From contig JAVMKO010000006.1 in NCBI GenBank assembly GCA_032164245.1, forward strand, positions 5,409,001 to 5,473,000: a stretch of DNA of 64,000 nucleotides. Direction: 5' to 3'. The position numbers were made by a program, and so were the translations under genes. How positions within the stretch are numbered: the stretch's first letter is position 1; every line of letters starts with the position of its first letter. Positions 14,801 through 29,800 of the stretch are shown here, piece after piece. Source of the DNA: Sternotherus odoratus (lineage: Eukaryota; Chordata; Testudines; Kinosternidae). Below the pieces are notes generated by a model. The model worked only from the letters and a program-made list of their open reading frames with translations. It did no database searches and had not been told where the DNA came from.

Positions 14801-17800
14801 GATTATGGGACTTTTTCCCTGAGACATTCAGTGGTTCAGGAGGTGAAGAATCAGATGTGGGGAGGTGAAAAAAGTTTGAGGTTAGTGATGTGGATTACAC
14901 AGTATGACAGGAGCAAAATGATCAAGAGGGAAGGAAACATAAAATAGCTGAGAAGAGAGGACAGAAAGTGGCAGAAAAGTCATTGAAGAATCAAGAGAAG
15001 GGGCATTTTTGTTTTACTGTCAATAACTATAACTCTACAAATTTGACCTTGCACTTCTCTACAGAAATTAACATTCATGTATGTGTATTTTAACAAAACA
15101 AATAGGAAATGTTTCTTGTACTCACACTGCCAAGTATTCAATTAACTTCTTCCTACCATTTCCAAATACCTCATATCCAAGAATAGTCTTAGTTTCATTT
15201 TAATGACTGAACATAAAATAGTCAATCAAGTAAAAAATTATGCTTTAATTACCAAGTTATTTGCCCATCTGAGCAATACTTTGAGTTAAATAAACTACTA
15301 CTAACAAAGCACAACAGCTTAAATAACACAGGGGAAACTGGCAGATGAAAAAACACTAAGATTAATCCCTTAGAAAATATTAACAGTAAATAGTAAATAT
15401 TAATCAGCACAAAAATGATTTTTATGCCTCAAAAAGTAAATTTCAGGAAGGTTATAAATAATAAAGCAGAAAAGGACTTGCAAAGATAACTTAACAGTGT
15501 GGGAAAGAGGAAATGTAGAAAAATTATGTAACAGTTTAAAGGGGACAATCTTCACATTAATTTACAAGAGCCTCGTGTTTCCCATCACAACTCTATCCAG
15601 AGACTTCACACTTTCACCATGGGTGCAGAAAAAACAGTGTTCTGGTGCAACACCTGAAGCTTTGCTAAGAACATCCTTGTAAATTTATTTGCAATACATT
15701 TCATGGTTAATTTCAAGTTAAAGTATTCTGATCACTTTCCATGTTCTACACATCATTAAGGGCAGGTCTACACTAAGGCAAGGATCCACACTCTGAGATT
15801 GATCCACGGATTGATTTAGTGGGTCTAGTAAAGACCCACCAAATCGACTGCAGATCGCTCTTCAGTCGATCCCTATACTCTACTCCCAACGAGAAGAGTA
15901 AGGTAAGTAGACGGGAGATTTTTCTCCTGTCGACCTTCCGCGGTGTAGACTCCATGGTAAGTCGACCTAAGGTACATCAACTCCATATATTCACATAGCT
16001 GGAACTGCGTAGCGTAGGTCGACTTACTGCCGTAATGCAGACATAGGCTTATGTCAGCTTAAGTTGACATAAATTATGTCACTCAAGGGTGTGAATAAAC
16101 CAACTCCCCTGAGTAACTGAAGTTACACCGATCTAAGCGCAAGTGTGAACAGCACTGTTAGAAAGCTTCTCCCGCCGAACCAGCTACTGATGCTTATAGT
16201 GGCTGGAGTAATTATGCTGATGAGAAAGCTCTCTCCCACTGGCTTAGAGCACTCTGCACTAACAGCACTGCAGGGGCACTACCATAAAACTCTGTAGTGT
16301 AGCTACAGCCTAAGCAGAATCCAGTATTTTTGTTGTAAGAGCACCAGTTTATTCATCTTCATGCTTCAAATTTGTAAAGATTCAGAGGTTACATATTTTC
16401 CCCTTGGTATGTTTTTTCTAACATGGAGTAGCATTACTATATGAACTTCAAATACTTCTTCAAAACTGCCATTTATACTTCTGAATGGAGCAAAGAAGTC
16501 TCCAAGAATAATCCCTTTAGGCATGCTCTAGAAATCTGATGAGTCATCCAGAGCAACAGTGATTAAATGATTCATATAAATTATTATAATTATGCATTTA
16601 AATACATCTTCATAGTTAGCCACTGAACTCTGTAAACTTGCTGTCTGCTAGGTGAACATTTAAATGCAAGAGATACTTTTTTTTTTTTAGATGGAGAAGT
16701 CAAACCATATAAGACCAACTACACACTGTTTCCTCTTCCAATGTTTTTTTCTCCTACATAAAAGCAAAAGAATGGCCATACTGGGTCAGACCACACATCC
16801 ATTTAGCCCAGTATCCTGTCTGCTGACAGTGGCCAATGCCAGGTGCCCAGAGGGAATGAACAGGACAGGTAATCATTAAGCAATCCATCCCCTATCACCC
16901 ATTCCCAGCTTCTGGCAAACGGAGGCCAGGTACACCATCCCTGCTCATCCTGGCTAATAGCCATTGTTGGACCTATCCTCCCTACATTTTTCTAGTTCCT
17001 TTTTGAATCCTCTTATAGTCTTGGCCTTCACAACATCCTCTGGCAAAGAGTTCCACAGGTTGACTGTGCATTGTGTGAAGAAATACTTCCGTTTGTTTGC
17101 TTTAAACTTGCTGCCTATTAATCTCATTTGGTAACCCCTAGTTAAAAAAATATATATGGAGATATACATATCTCATAGAGCTGGAAGGACATTGAAAGGT
17201 CATCGAGTCCAGTCCCCTGCCTACAGTAGCACGGCGAAGTACTGTCCCCTGACAGATTTTTTACCGCAGATCCCTAAATAGCCCCCTCAAGGACTGAACT
17301 CAAACCCCTGGGTTTAGCAGGCCAATGCTCAAACCACTGAGCTCTCTCTCCTCACATAACACTCCTCTTGTGTTATGAGGAGTAAATAGCACTTCCTTAT
17401 TTACTTTCTCTACACCGATCATGATTTTAATAGACCTTCATCATATCCCCCCTTAATCGTCTCTTTTCCAAGCTGAAAAGTCCCAGTCTCATTAATCACT
17501 CCTCATATGGAAGCCATTACATACCCCTAATAATCCCCCCCCCCTTTTCTGAACCTTTTTGAAATCTTTTTTGAGATGGGGCAACCGCATCTGCATGCAG
17601 TGTTCAAGATATGGATGTACCATGGATTTATATAGAGGCAATATGATATTTTCTGTCTTATCTATCTCTTTCTTAATGATTCCCAACATTCTGTTCACTT
17701 TTTTGACTACAGCTGCACACTGAGTGGATGTTTTCAGAGAACTATCCTCAATAACTCCAAGATCTCTTTCTTGAGCGGTAACAACTAATTTAGACCCCAT

Positions 17801-20800
17801 CATTTTATATGTATAGTTGGGATTATGTTTTCCAATGTGTATTACGTTGAATTTATCAATATTGAATTTCACCTGCCATTTTGTTACCCAGTCACCCAGT
17901 TTCGTAACATCCTTTTGTAGCTCTTCACAGTCTGCCTGGGACTTAACTATCTTGAGTAGTTTTGCATCATCTGCAAATTTATGAAGATGCTGAATAGGAC
18001 TGGTCCCAGTACAGACCTTTTGGGTACACCTCTATTTACCCCTCTCCATTCTGAAAACTGACCATTTATTCTTATCCTTTGTTTCCTATCTTTTAATCAG
18101 TTAACAATCCAGGAGACGACCTTCCCTCTTATCCCGTAACAGTTTATTTTAAGAGCCTTTGGTGAGTGACATTGTCAAAGGTTTTCTGAAAGTCCAAGTG
18201 CACTATATCCATTGATTGGTGAGGCATGAATTCCCTTTACAAAAACCATGTTGACTATTCCCCAAAAAATTATGTTCATCTATGTGTCTGACAATTTTGT
18301 TCTCTATTATAGTTTCAACCAGTTTGCCCAGTATTGAAGTCAGGCTTACCGGCCTCTAATTGCCAAGTTCACCTCTGGCGCCCTTTTTAAAGGTTGGCAT
18401 CACATTAGTCATCCTCCAGTCATTTGGTACAGAAGCGGATTTAAATGATAGGTTACAAATTACAGTTAGTAGTTTTGCAATTTCACATTTGAGTTCTTTC
18501 AGAATTCCTGGGTGAATCCCATCTAGTCCTGGTGACTTATTACATTTGAGTTTATCAATGTTCCAAAACCGCCTCTAATGACACCTTAATCCAGGACAGT
18601 TCCTCAGATTTATCGCCTAAAAAGAATGGCTCGTGTTTGGGATTCTCCCTCGTACCCTCAATCATGAAGACCGATTCAAAGAATTCACTTAGTTTCTCCA
18701 CAATGGCCTTATCCTTGAGTGCTCCTTTAGCATCTCGATCGTCCAGTGGCCCTACTGGTTGTTTAGCAGGCTTCCTGCTTCTGACAGACTTCCAAAAAGT
18801 AATAGCAATTTTTTTTAGTCTTTGGCTAGCAGTTCTTCAAATTCTTTTTTGGCCTTCCTAATTCTATTTTTACAATTCATTTGCCAGAGTTTATGCTTCT
18901 TTCTATTTTCCTCACTAGGATTTGACTTCCACTTTTTAAAGGATGCCTTTTTGTCTCATACTGCTTCTTTTACTTTGTTGTTTAGCCACGATGGCACTTT
19001 TTTGGTTCTCTCTGTTTTTTAATAATGGGTATACATTTAAGTTGAGCCTCTATTATAAAAAGTTTCCATGCAGCTTGCAGGGATTTTACTTTTGGCACTG
19101 TACTTTTTAATTTGTTTAACTAACTTCCTCATTTTTGTGTAGTCCTCCTTTCTGAAATTAAATGCTACAGTGTTGGGCTGCTGTGGTGTTTTCTCCGCCA
19201 CAGGGATGTTAAATTTAATTATATTATGGTCACTATTACCAAGGGGTCCAGTTATATTCACCTCTTGGACCAGATCCTGTGCTGTTCTTAGGACTAAATC
19301 AAGAATTGCCTCTCCTCTTCCAGGACAAGCTGCTCCAAGAAGCAGTCATTACAATGCCAAGAAACTTTCTCTCTGCATCCCGTCCTGAGATGACATGTAC
19401 CCAGTCAATATCAGGATAGTTGAAATTCCCCATTATTACTGAGTTTTTGATTTTTATAGCCACTCTAATCTCCCTGACCATTTCACAGTCATCAGTTGTT
19501 CAGTAATATACCACTACTGCAATATTCTTCTTCTTAGAGCATGGAATTACTATCCACAGAGATTCTATGGCACGGCTTGGTTCATTAAGATTTTTACTTC
19601 ATTTGATTCTACACTTTCTTTCACATATAGTGCCACTCCCCCACCAGCACAACCTGTTCTGACCTTCTGATATAATTTATACCCTGATATTACTGTGTCC
19701 TGTTGATTATCTTCATTCCACCAAGTTTCTGTGATGCCTATTGTATCAATATCCTCATTTAATACAAGGCACTCTAGTTCACCCATCTTATTATTTAGAC
19801 TTCCATCATTTGTATATAAGCACTTTAAATGCTTGGCACTTTTTAGCTGTAATTGAATGGGACACTTTCATTTCACTGTTTCTCATCAGATCCTACCCAT
19901 ATTTTATCATCTTCCATCCTCTCCTCTCTACTAGGACAGAGAATCTCCACTAATAGATCCTCCCCAAGGGATGTGTCTGTTCAAACCACATGCTCCTCCC
20001 CACCTGTTAGCTTTCCCCCAGCCCTTAGTTTAAAAACTGCTCTACAATCTTTTTCAAGTGCTAGCAATCTGGTTTCATTTTGGTTGCAGTTAAATGCTCT
20101 AGTTAGGAAGCTTCCTGTGAATATTAGAAAAGAAATAGATTCCTGATAACATTTTAAAAATAAATTCAGTATCAATGGGAGTTTTCAACTACAGCTCCAA
20201 ACAGCTTTATACTACAATGCATTAATAATGGGATTTGCAGAGAGGCCTGAGCTAGGCACCCAACTGTCACTGAAAGTCAATGAGATTAGGTACCTAACTC
20301 CCACAGTCTCCCTTGAAAAATCAAAGCCTAAAATATTGACGTTATATCAAAGCACTGATAACTTGGAAAATAATCTCAGTAGTGCAAGATTTCCTTCTCG
20401 AAAGGGTTGACTATCAGTAGGAATGGGGGCTCTGCACAGTCATAGTGATGCCCAGCAGCAAATTCACTTAGAAGACTTGAACCTTAGTTTTAGAGTGTGT
20501 TTCTTAACTAGACCCCTTCCTACCGAAGGTCATAGAGAGGAGACTTTGAAATGCACAGGATCAATCATAAATTCCAAGGCCTGAAGGGACCATTGTGATC
20601 ATCAGGTCTGACCTCTGATACAACACCCAGCATAGCACTTCCCCAAAATAACTCGTAGAGCAGATCTTTTAGAAAAATATCCAATAAAAACAATTTTAAA
20701 ATTGTCAGGGATGGAGAATCTACCACAACCCTTGGTAAGTTGTTCCAACGGTTAATTACTCTCACTGTTACAAACTTATGCCTTATTTTCAGTCTGAATT

Positions 20801-23800
20801 TGTGTAGCTTCTGAAAAGCCCATTATTAAATATTGTTCCCCATGTAAGTACTTACAGACTGTACTCGAGTCACCCTTTAATCTTCACTTTGTTAGGCTAA
20901 ATAGACTCAAGGAACTCAATCACTAAGACATGTTTTCTAATCCTTTCATCATTCTCATGGCCCTTTTCTGAATCCTCTCCAATTTATCAACATCCTTCTT
21001 TAATTGTGGACACCAGAACTGGACACAATATTCCAGTAACAGTTGCACCAATGCCAAATACAGAGGTAACATAACCGCTCTACTTCTACTGGAGAGTCCC
21101 CTTTTTGTGCACGCAAGAACTACATTAGCCCAATTGTGGATACAGACTAACACGGCTACCCATCTGATACTTGGTAATTAGCCCTTCTGCCACAGCATCG
21201 CATTGGGAGCTAACATTCAGATTACAGTCAAACCTCCATTTAACGGACTAATTCGGGCGAGGGGGTGTCCGTTAAATCAAAAAGTCCGTTATTTAATAAA
21301 AAAAAAACCGAGCTGTCGGAGCAGCAGCCTGCCTGTTGCTGGGACCCGGGCGGCAGCCGGGAACCGTCAGCCAGCCCGCCCGCTTGCGGGACTCGGGCGG
21401 GAGACGGCAGCCCGCCCGCAGCCGGGAGCCGGCAGCCAGCCCGCGAGAAATGGATTTCAAATGCATCAGACTTGCTCAGAAATTTTGTCCGTTGCATCAG
21501 AAGTCCGTTAAATCGTTACTGTACTGTCCATCACAATCCTCAAATCATTTTCAGTTGCTGCTTCCTAGGATAGAGTCCCCCAGCCTATAAGTATGGCCTG
21601 CATTCTTTGTTCCGAGATACATACATTTACATTTAGCCATATTAAAACACATACTGTATACTTGCACCCAGTTTATAAAGTGATCAAGCTCATTCTGTAT
21701 CAGTGACCTGTTCTCTTTGTTATTTACCATTCTCCCAATTTTTCTGTCGTGCAAACTTTATCAGTGATGATTTTATGTCTAGGTCATTAATAAAATTAAA
21801 TGTTAAATAGTATAGAGTCAAGAACTGATCTCGGCAGAAAGAACCCCACTAGAAACACATCCATTGCATGATGATTCCCCATTTACAATTATATTTTGAG
21901 ATTCATCAGCCAACTTTAAATCCATTTAATGTGTGCCATGTTAATTTTATATTTAATTTTTAATCAAAATGTTATGCAGTAACAAGCCAAATGCCTTACA
22001 GAAGTCTATTACATTAACTCTATTACCTTTACCAACCAAACTTATAGTTTTATCAAAAAAAGATGACAAGTTAGCTTGACATTATCTATTTTCCATAAAG
22101 TCCCATTGATTGGCATTATTTATATTGCCCTCCTTTTATTCTTTATTAATCAAGTCCTGTAAAAGCCACTCCTTTGTCTTGCCTAATAGAACTGTTGGTG
22201 TATGAGCTTCAAAAACTATTTAAAGTGACACTGTGGTCAAATTTAGCTCTAGATTTAGCGGACTTTTTTAAAAAAATAATCTTTTACCAAACATAAAGAT
22301 CTTTGGCAACTTAAAAAAGAATACACTTCTCTTTGAAATGTTTTACTTACTAAAAGTAACACTTACGATTCTTATAACTGAAATCAGCATGCTGGAAACA
22401 TTTAAATCTTCTATTTTAATCTTGTTTTGCATTTGTACTTCAATTATTTTCCTAAAGAAAGGTAGATACTCATTGGTAGATACGATTTTGTACTGTTTGC
22501 TAACCAGAAGGATACACTACCTCGCTATACATTTAAACAATTATATAGTTTAAACACACATATATTCAAATTCTGGATTTTTAACATTTGTTTATGTTAG
22601 AAAATGGTGACCATTTATTTCCTAATTTTTTATTTTTGATTGGTGTCAAGCTGCATGTGGATGGAAAATGGAATTCAAATAAAATGCACAAAATATTTTA
22701 AATTGTTTAAATAAAACTTCCTTAAATGTCCAGATACCTAAGAAAAATGTTTATCAAAACATATTCTGCATTTAAAATTTACTGATACATTAAGCAAAGG
22801 AAAGATCTTTTGTTAGTGAATTTTATTGATTGTTGCTGGTCATAATGTCCTACTAGTTCTAAAAGATCTAAGATCTCTTTCTCTCACAGGTAACAAAGAG
22901 TCCTGTGGCACCTTAAAGGGCTGGTCTTCACTCGCGTGGCGCGGGATCGATCTTCTGGCGATCGATTTATCGCGTCTTGTTAAGACGGGATAAATCAATC
23001 GCCCCGGGCTCCCCCGTCGACTCCGGAACTCCAGCTTGCCGGGAGGCGCAAGCTGGAGTCGACGGGGGAGCGCGCCGCCGACTGCCGCCGCCGTGGGGAC
23101 AGCAGGTAAGTCGGCGGCAGATACGCAAACTTCAGCTACGTGATTCACGTAGCTGAAGTTGCGTATCTGCCGTCGATCCCCCACCCCAGTGAGAACAAGC
23201 CCAAAGACTAACTAAAGTATTGAAGCATAAGCTTTCGTGGGCTAATACCCACTTCGTCGGATTTTTATTCATAGATGGGAAGAGAAAAACAAGCTTTCCT
23301 GCTTTTTCAACTTTGAATGAACTAGTAATGGATATGTACTTGATCAATAAACTGAAAAGAAGAAAATATTCTCTCTACACCTGCTGAAGAGGCTAGTGCT
23401 GTCAAAAGGTGGCTTAGCACTTCAATAAACGCTAGTTCCATGCGATTAGCCAGGGACTTTCACCAGTTCAGTGGTTTGACTGTCTTTAAAACTCCAGCAG
23501 CATATATGTACTGCTGATATTTGTATTTAAATTTATTAATAGATTAAGGCCTTAACATAGTCAGAATTTCAAATTTTAAACAGAATTAAGAAAAATGGAT
23601 TTACATAAAAAAATCCAGGTTTGGAGTTTTTTTTAAATTACCAATTTTTATCCCCCTTGACAACTTCTTTTGGGATCAACAAATGTTTTAATTCATTTGC
23701 ATTTAGTTTCAGCAGAAGCTCAAACACTTCCCTTTAAGTATTTGGAACCCAAGCCTGGCAGAACTGCAAAGCTGTGTTTTCATACTCTAAGTCAGGGGTC

Positions 23801-26800
23801 TCCAAACTACGGCCCGCGGGCCGGATGCGGCCCGCGAGGCCCTCTCATCCGGCCCGCGGAGATCTTTTTGGCTCCGCGCTGGGGCCTGGAAGCGCCGCGC
23901 GGGCCGCCGCCGCCAGCCGCGGGGCCTGGAAGCGCCGCGCGCTCGGCCGCCGCCGCCAGCCGCGGGGCCTGGAAGCGCCGCGCGCTCGGCCGCCGCCGCC
24001 AGCCGCGGGGCCTGGAAGCGCCGCGCGCTCGGCCGCCGCCGCCAGCCGCGGGGCCTGGAAGCGCCGCGCGCTCGGCCGCCGCCGCCAGCCGCGGGGCCGG
24101 GACGCGCCGCGTGCTCGGCTGCCGCCGCCGGCCAGGGACGGCTCGGAGCTGGGGCCGGGACGCGCCGCACCGCCACGCAGTTGCAGGGGGCGAAACAAGG
24201 AGCCACCCACTGCCAGGCGGCGAACCGGTCTGTGGGGAGAGACCGGGTTGAGCAGGTCAGTTGGGGGGGTGAGAGACCTGGCTGGGTGGGTCAGTTGGGG
24301 GGTGGGTGGGAGGGAAGGAGGTTTTGGGGTGAGAGACCTGGCTGGGTGGGTCAGTTGGGGGGGGGGGGGTTGGAGGAAAGGAGGTTTTGGGGGGAGAGAC
24401 CTGGCTGGGTGGGTCAGTTGGGGGTTGGAGGAAAGGAGGTTTGGGGGGGAGAGACCTGGCTGGGTGGGTCATTTGGGGGGGGGGTTGGAGGAAAGGAGGT
24501 TTGGGGGGGAGAGACCTGGCTGGGTGGGTCAGTTGGGGGTTGGAGGAAAGGAGGTTTGGGGGGGAGAGACCTGGCTGGGTGGGTCAGTTGGGGGGTTGAT
24601 GTTCATGTGTAGTGAACAGGTGTTCATGTGTAGTGTTCATGTGTAGTGAACAGGTGTTCATGTGTAGTGAACAGGTGTTCATGTGTAGTGAACAGGTGTT
24701 CATGTGTAGTGAACAGGTGTAGTGTTCATGTGTAGTGTTCAGGTGTTCATGTGTAGTGTTCAGGTGTAGTGAATAGGTGTTCATGTGTAGTGAATAGGTG
24801 TTCATGTGTAGTGAATAGGTGTAGTGTTCATGTGTAGTGAATAGGTGTTCAGGTGTAGTGTTCAGGTGTAGTGTTCAGGTGTAGTGTTCAGGTGTAGTGT
24901 TCAGGTGTTCAGGTGTAGTGTTCAGGTGTTCAGGTGTAGTGTTCAGGTGTTCAGGTGTAGTGTTCATGTGTAGTGAACAGGTGTTCATGTGTAGTGTATC
25001 AATGTGTTATTAAATAATAACTGAATAAAATAATATTAAATAAATAATTAAAAACAATATCCATGTTTTGATTCTTTTTTATTTGGACCTCGAGTGTGTT
25101 GTCGGCCCCCGAACTGCTATTTGATAGTTAATGCGGCCCTCGGGCTGAAAAGTTTGGAGACCCCTGCTCTAAGTGAAATAAATTCAATATGAAAACAACA
25201 CAATGACACATTACAGTTTTAAACACCTTCATTGCTATGATTTTCAACCTGACACTGCCCCTTAATATCTGATCTGGAATTACAATAACTGGAACACAGA
25301 TACAATTTTACTTTGACTCATTGACATTTCATGCTTATTAAACAAATCACATTACAACAGGATTGCTTCGTTTAAGGGTGGGTACTCCGGACAAGGAACT
25401 TTCCCTGAAGGGGCAGAGGGGGAAGATCTCTATAAGCCTCTAAGAATCGTTTACAAAAATTCACACATTCTCTCTGTTTTAGGGATATTCAAATACCAGT
25501 TCTGTTTCATCATAAGAAAACCAAGTCTATAGCAGTAAATCATTGACCGACTAGAAACTGTATCAATATTTTTTGTTTTAGGATACCAAGAAGAAAATTT
25601 CAGCTTAACGAAATTTGAAATTAAAATACATCCTATTCTTTTGGATCAAACTGGTAAAGCTACACCGTAAGTCATTTTCATCCAGGGAGAAGGGATAGAG
25701 GTTTATCATCTTTAAGTGTAATCCTGAAACTGGAGAGATACAGAAAGAACAACATACATGGAGAGATGCTTCATGCTTTAAACCCCTGGCAAGCATCTGG
25801 GGGTGGAAGCTGGACAGCATGGCAAGCTCCAGACTTCTGACTGACCCAAATAGGAAATTCAGGGTCAAAGAGCAAAGCATCCAGGATTCTTACTACAGAC
25901 AAGGTACTCTTTTTAGGTTGGCCATAGGAACATTTAGCTGAATTTGGTGTCCTTTGATAAAGAGAAACACCACCCCAGATATACACAAGAGGCGAAGGGT
26001 TCGTATCCTACATCTACATAATTCACCGATCTGATGCTACTCTTAAAACTGCTTTTGGAGAAAGAAACGGTCTCCCCCCTTCCTTCCTTAACACACACAC
26101 GATCATGTCTCTAATTATTATGATTCATTATTTGTATGGTAGTGCTTAGGGATGCCAATCCTAGATCAGGACCCCATTGTGCTAGGCACTACACAAACTC
26201 CTATTCAAATGACAGACGCCTCCCCAAGAAACTTACAATGAAAGCAGTTTCCCAAACACAGCTTCTCTCCCATTTATGCACTGGGGCAGTTGTTTCTCAC
26301 AAACACACACGATATAAATAGCCAAGAGTAGCTGTGTCCTTCTCAAATATATATATATACACACACAACAGCCTTTCTTTTTTTGGGGTGGGGAGGGGGG
26401 GAGAACAGGACCATCTCAATCAGGGCATGTTAGAGACACTAGTAGGAGTCAGTGAAAAAGTCTGGTTTGGGAAGGATATTGGGGTCCAGGGTGTGTGTAC
26501 CCTTTAACAGTCTTTCACACAGTTCTGTAAAGTCATCTAGCTTTGGGAGGAAGAAGATAGGTAGACAAGGAGCAGCTCAGTAGAATCAGAATCTCATAGA
26601 CAGCTGTTCACAGCCTGTTTTGGGAGGGTGTTAGGCTATATGCGTGGGGTGCCTGCTCACGGAAAGTGTTTGGGAGACAACTCAGTAGCACAGTTAGTCT
26701 CTGACGGATGAGCACCGCAGCCCAATTCAAGAGTGTGCTGTGGGGAGACAACTGTGCAACTGTGGGGAGGAGCACGGGGCAGAATGCTCCTACCTATGGC

Positions 26801-29800
26801 AGTCAATGTCTAGCGTGCACACAGCAATACCCAACAGCATCTTTCACACAAAGAGGCACTGGATGTAAAATGGGGACAGAGGCTTTAGAGAAAGTATTGG
26901 ATGGCTGGGGTGTTTGGGGCAGGAAGGAGACAGTAATGTAATGGAAGCCCCTACTATGACACTCTGTTGATGCAGACTGACAAGTTCAATAACATGCTCA
27001 TGGAGCTGGGGAATGCACGATGGGGACAGGGGTGTTAGGAGAAGGCTGTGGGGATAGGGGGTGGATCGCGTGTAGGCTCAGTACATGGGCTGGGTGTCTT
27101 GGGGATGGCTGGATGTGCATGTACAGGGCAGGGTACGCAAGGGGATGTATAGGGAGTGGGCGTATATATGGTTAGGTAAATGCTTATGTTGTGGGGTATA
27201 TAGGAGATGGTAGACGTGTAGAGCAGGATAGATGAGGAATGTATAGCAGTTGGCTGGCTGGTGTGCAGAGGGGATGGGTGGGTGTGGATGAGGTGTGGGG
27301 TATACAGGGGATGGCTAGATGCATTATAAGTGGAGGGCCGGTAGGTGGGGGATACACTAGGGAGGGGAATGAGGGGACGGGACATGGGGGGCTGCACCAG
27401 GAATTAGCAGGAGGGGACGTAGTGGGAGGAGGTGCAAAGGGGTGTGGATGTGATAGGTGATGTAGAAGGAATGTAGACATGGTGGGGGGTGCAGAGGGGA
27501 TGTGGAAGAAGTGTAGAGGAGACGGAGGTGCACAGAAGATGTGTTGAGTGTAGTGGGGATGAAATGATGGTTGTAGAGGGGAGGGGGCACAGGAGAGGAG
27601 GTGAGGGGTGTAGCAGGGATGAGGGTACACAGCGGATATGGTGAAGGGCGTAGCGGGGATGAGGTGGGAGGTGCAGAGGAGGTGAGGGATGTAGCAGGAA
27701 TGGGGGTACACAGGATTAGGTGAGGGGTGTAGCAGAGATGAGGTGGGAGGTGCACGGGATGCAGTCGGGGGGTGCACAGTAGAGGTACACAGGATGGGGG
27801 GGTGCAGGGGGTAAGTGCGTGCCTGGGGTAGGGGAAGATGGAGATGCACAGGGGATGAGGTGAGGGGTGTAGCAAGGATGAGGTGGGAGTGTACAGAGAA
27901 TGCAGTCAGGGGGCTGTAGCGGGTCTGGGAGTACACAGGGGATATGGATGTAGTGAGGATGAGGTGAGGGATGTACTCAGGTTGGGGGCACACAGGGTGT
28001 ACACGACACAGGGCAGGAGAAGTACCTGCTGGGGGTAGGTGAGGATGGGGGTGCACAGGGGATGCGGGCGGGGGGGGGGTGCACAGGGGATGCGGGCGGG
28101 GTGCAGAGGGGTGTAGCAGGGATGCAGGCAGAGAGTGCACAGCAGATATACATGGGACGGGGTCACACGGAGGGGGGGGTAAGTGCCTGCCAAGGGGCAG
28201 CAGAGGATGGGGGTGCACAGGGGATGCGGGTGGGGTGGGGGTACACAAGGGATGTACACAGGATGGGGGTGGGGGGAGTTCCTGTGCAGGGGTAGGGGAG
28301 GATGGGGATACACAGGGGATGCAATCAGCGGGTGCACAGTAGATGTACACAGGACAGAGACATGCAGGGGGTAAGTGCGTGCTGGGGGCAGCAGACGATG
28401 GGGGTACACAGGGGATGAAGTGAGGGATGGTGGGGGTGCAACAGGGTGTACAAGAGATGAGGGGTGTAGCAGGGATGTGGTCAGGGGGGTAAACAGGGGA
28501 TGTACACAGGATGTGGAAGCACGATGGGTGTCTGCCCTGGGTAGCGGACAATGGGAGTGCAGGCAGGGGGATGCAGCCGGGTGTACAGGAGATGAGGTGA
28601 GGGGGATTGGGGAAGTGCCTGCAGGAGGTAAGGGAGGATGGGGGTGCACAGGGGATACTGATGGGGGGTTGCAGCAGGTGTACAGGAGACAGAACAGGGG
28701 GGTAGCGGAGAATGAGTATACACAGGGGATGTGGGAGGAGTTGGGGGTGCGCAGGTGATTGGGGGGTGCAGCTGGGTATGTGGGGGGGTAGTGGAGGATG
28801 GGGGTGCACAGGGGATACAGGTGGGGGTTTTTTTAGCGGGGTGTACAGGAGACAGGTAGGGTAAGGGCCTGGAAGGAGGTAGCGGAGGATGGGGGTGCAC
28901 AGAGGATACAGGTGGGGGGTTGCAGCAGGATGTACAGGAGACAGGGCGGGGTAAATGCCTGCTGGGGGTAGCGGAGGATGGGGGATGCAGGCGGGGTAGG
29001 GTGTACAGCGGGGTGTACAGGAGACAAGGCAGGGTAAGTGTGTGGAGGGCAGCGGAGGATGGGGGTGCACAGGAAACGGGGCGGTGTTAAGTGCCTGCGG
29101 GGGTGGGGGGAGTGGAGGATTGGGGTGCACAGGGGAGGGTGCAGTGGGGTGCACAGGAGACGGGGCGGGGTTAAGTGCCTGCGGGGGGGGCAGTGGAGGA
29201 TGGGGGTGCACAGGGGATGCAGGCGGGATTGGGGGTGCAGCGGGGTAAGTGCCTGCGGGGGGGGCAGGGAAGGATGGGGGTGCGCAGGGGAGGGTGCAGC
29301 AGGGTGCACAGGAGACGGGGCGGGGTAAGTGCCTGCAGGGGGGGGGGCCAGTGGAGGATGGGGGTGCACAGGGGAGGGTGCAGCGGGGTGCACAAGAGAC
29401 GGGGCGGGGTTAAGTGCCTGCGGGGGGGGGGGGGCAGTGGAGGATGGGGGTGCACAGGGGACGGGGTGGGGTTAAGTGCCTGCGGGGGGGGGGGGCAGGG
29501 GAGGATGGGGGTGCACAGGGGGGGTGCACAGGGGAGGGTGCAGCGGGGTGCACAGGAGACGGGGCGGGGTTAAGTGCCTGCGGGGGGGGGCAGGGGAGGA
29601 TGGGGGTGCACAGGGGGGGTGCACAGGGGAGGGTGCAGCGGGGTGCACAGGAGACGGGGCGGGGTTAAGTGCCTGCGGGGGGGGGCAGGGGAGGATGGGG
29701 GTGCACAGGGGAGGGTGCAGCGGGGTGCACAGGAGACGGGGCAGGGTTAAGTGCCTGCGGGGGGGGGCAGTGGAGGATGGGGGCGCACAGGGGATGCGGG

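Noticed and set aside
23774..24646. 290-codon frame on the plus strand
   Set aside because: Translation of tandem arrays inside the hAT MITE 23793-25166.
27184..29211. 675-codon stop-free frame on the minus strand
   Set aside because: It is the proline/cysteine-rich translation of the G-rich minisatellite; it follows the repeat period, and all frames of the array stay open.
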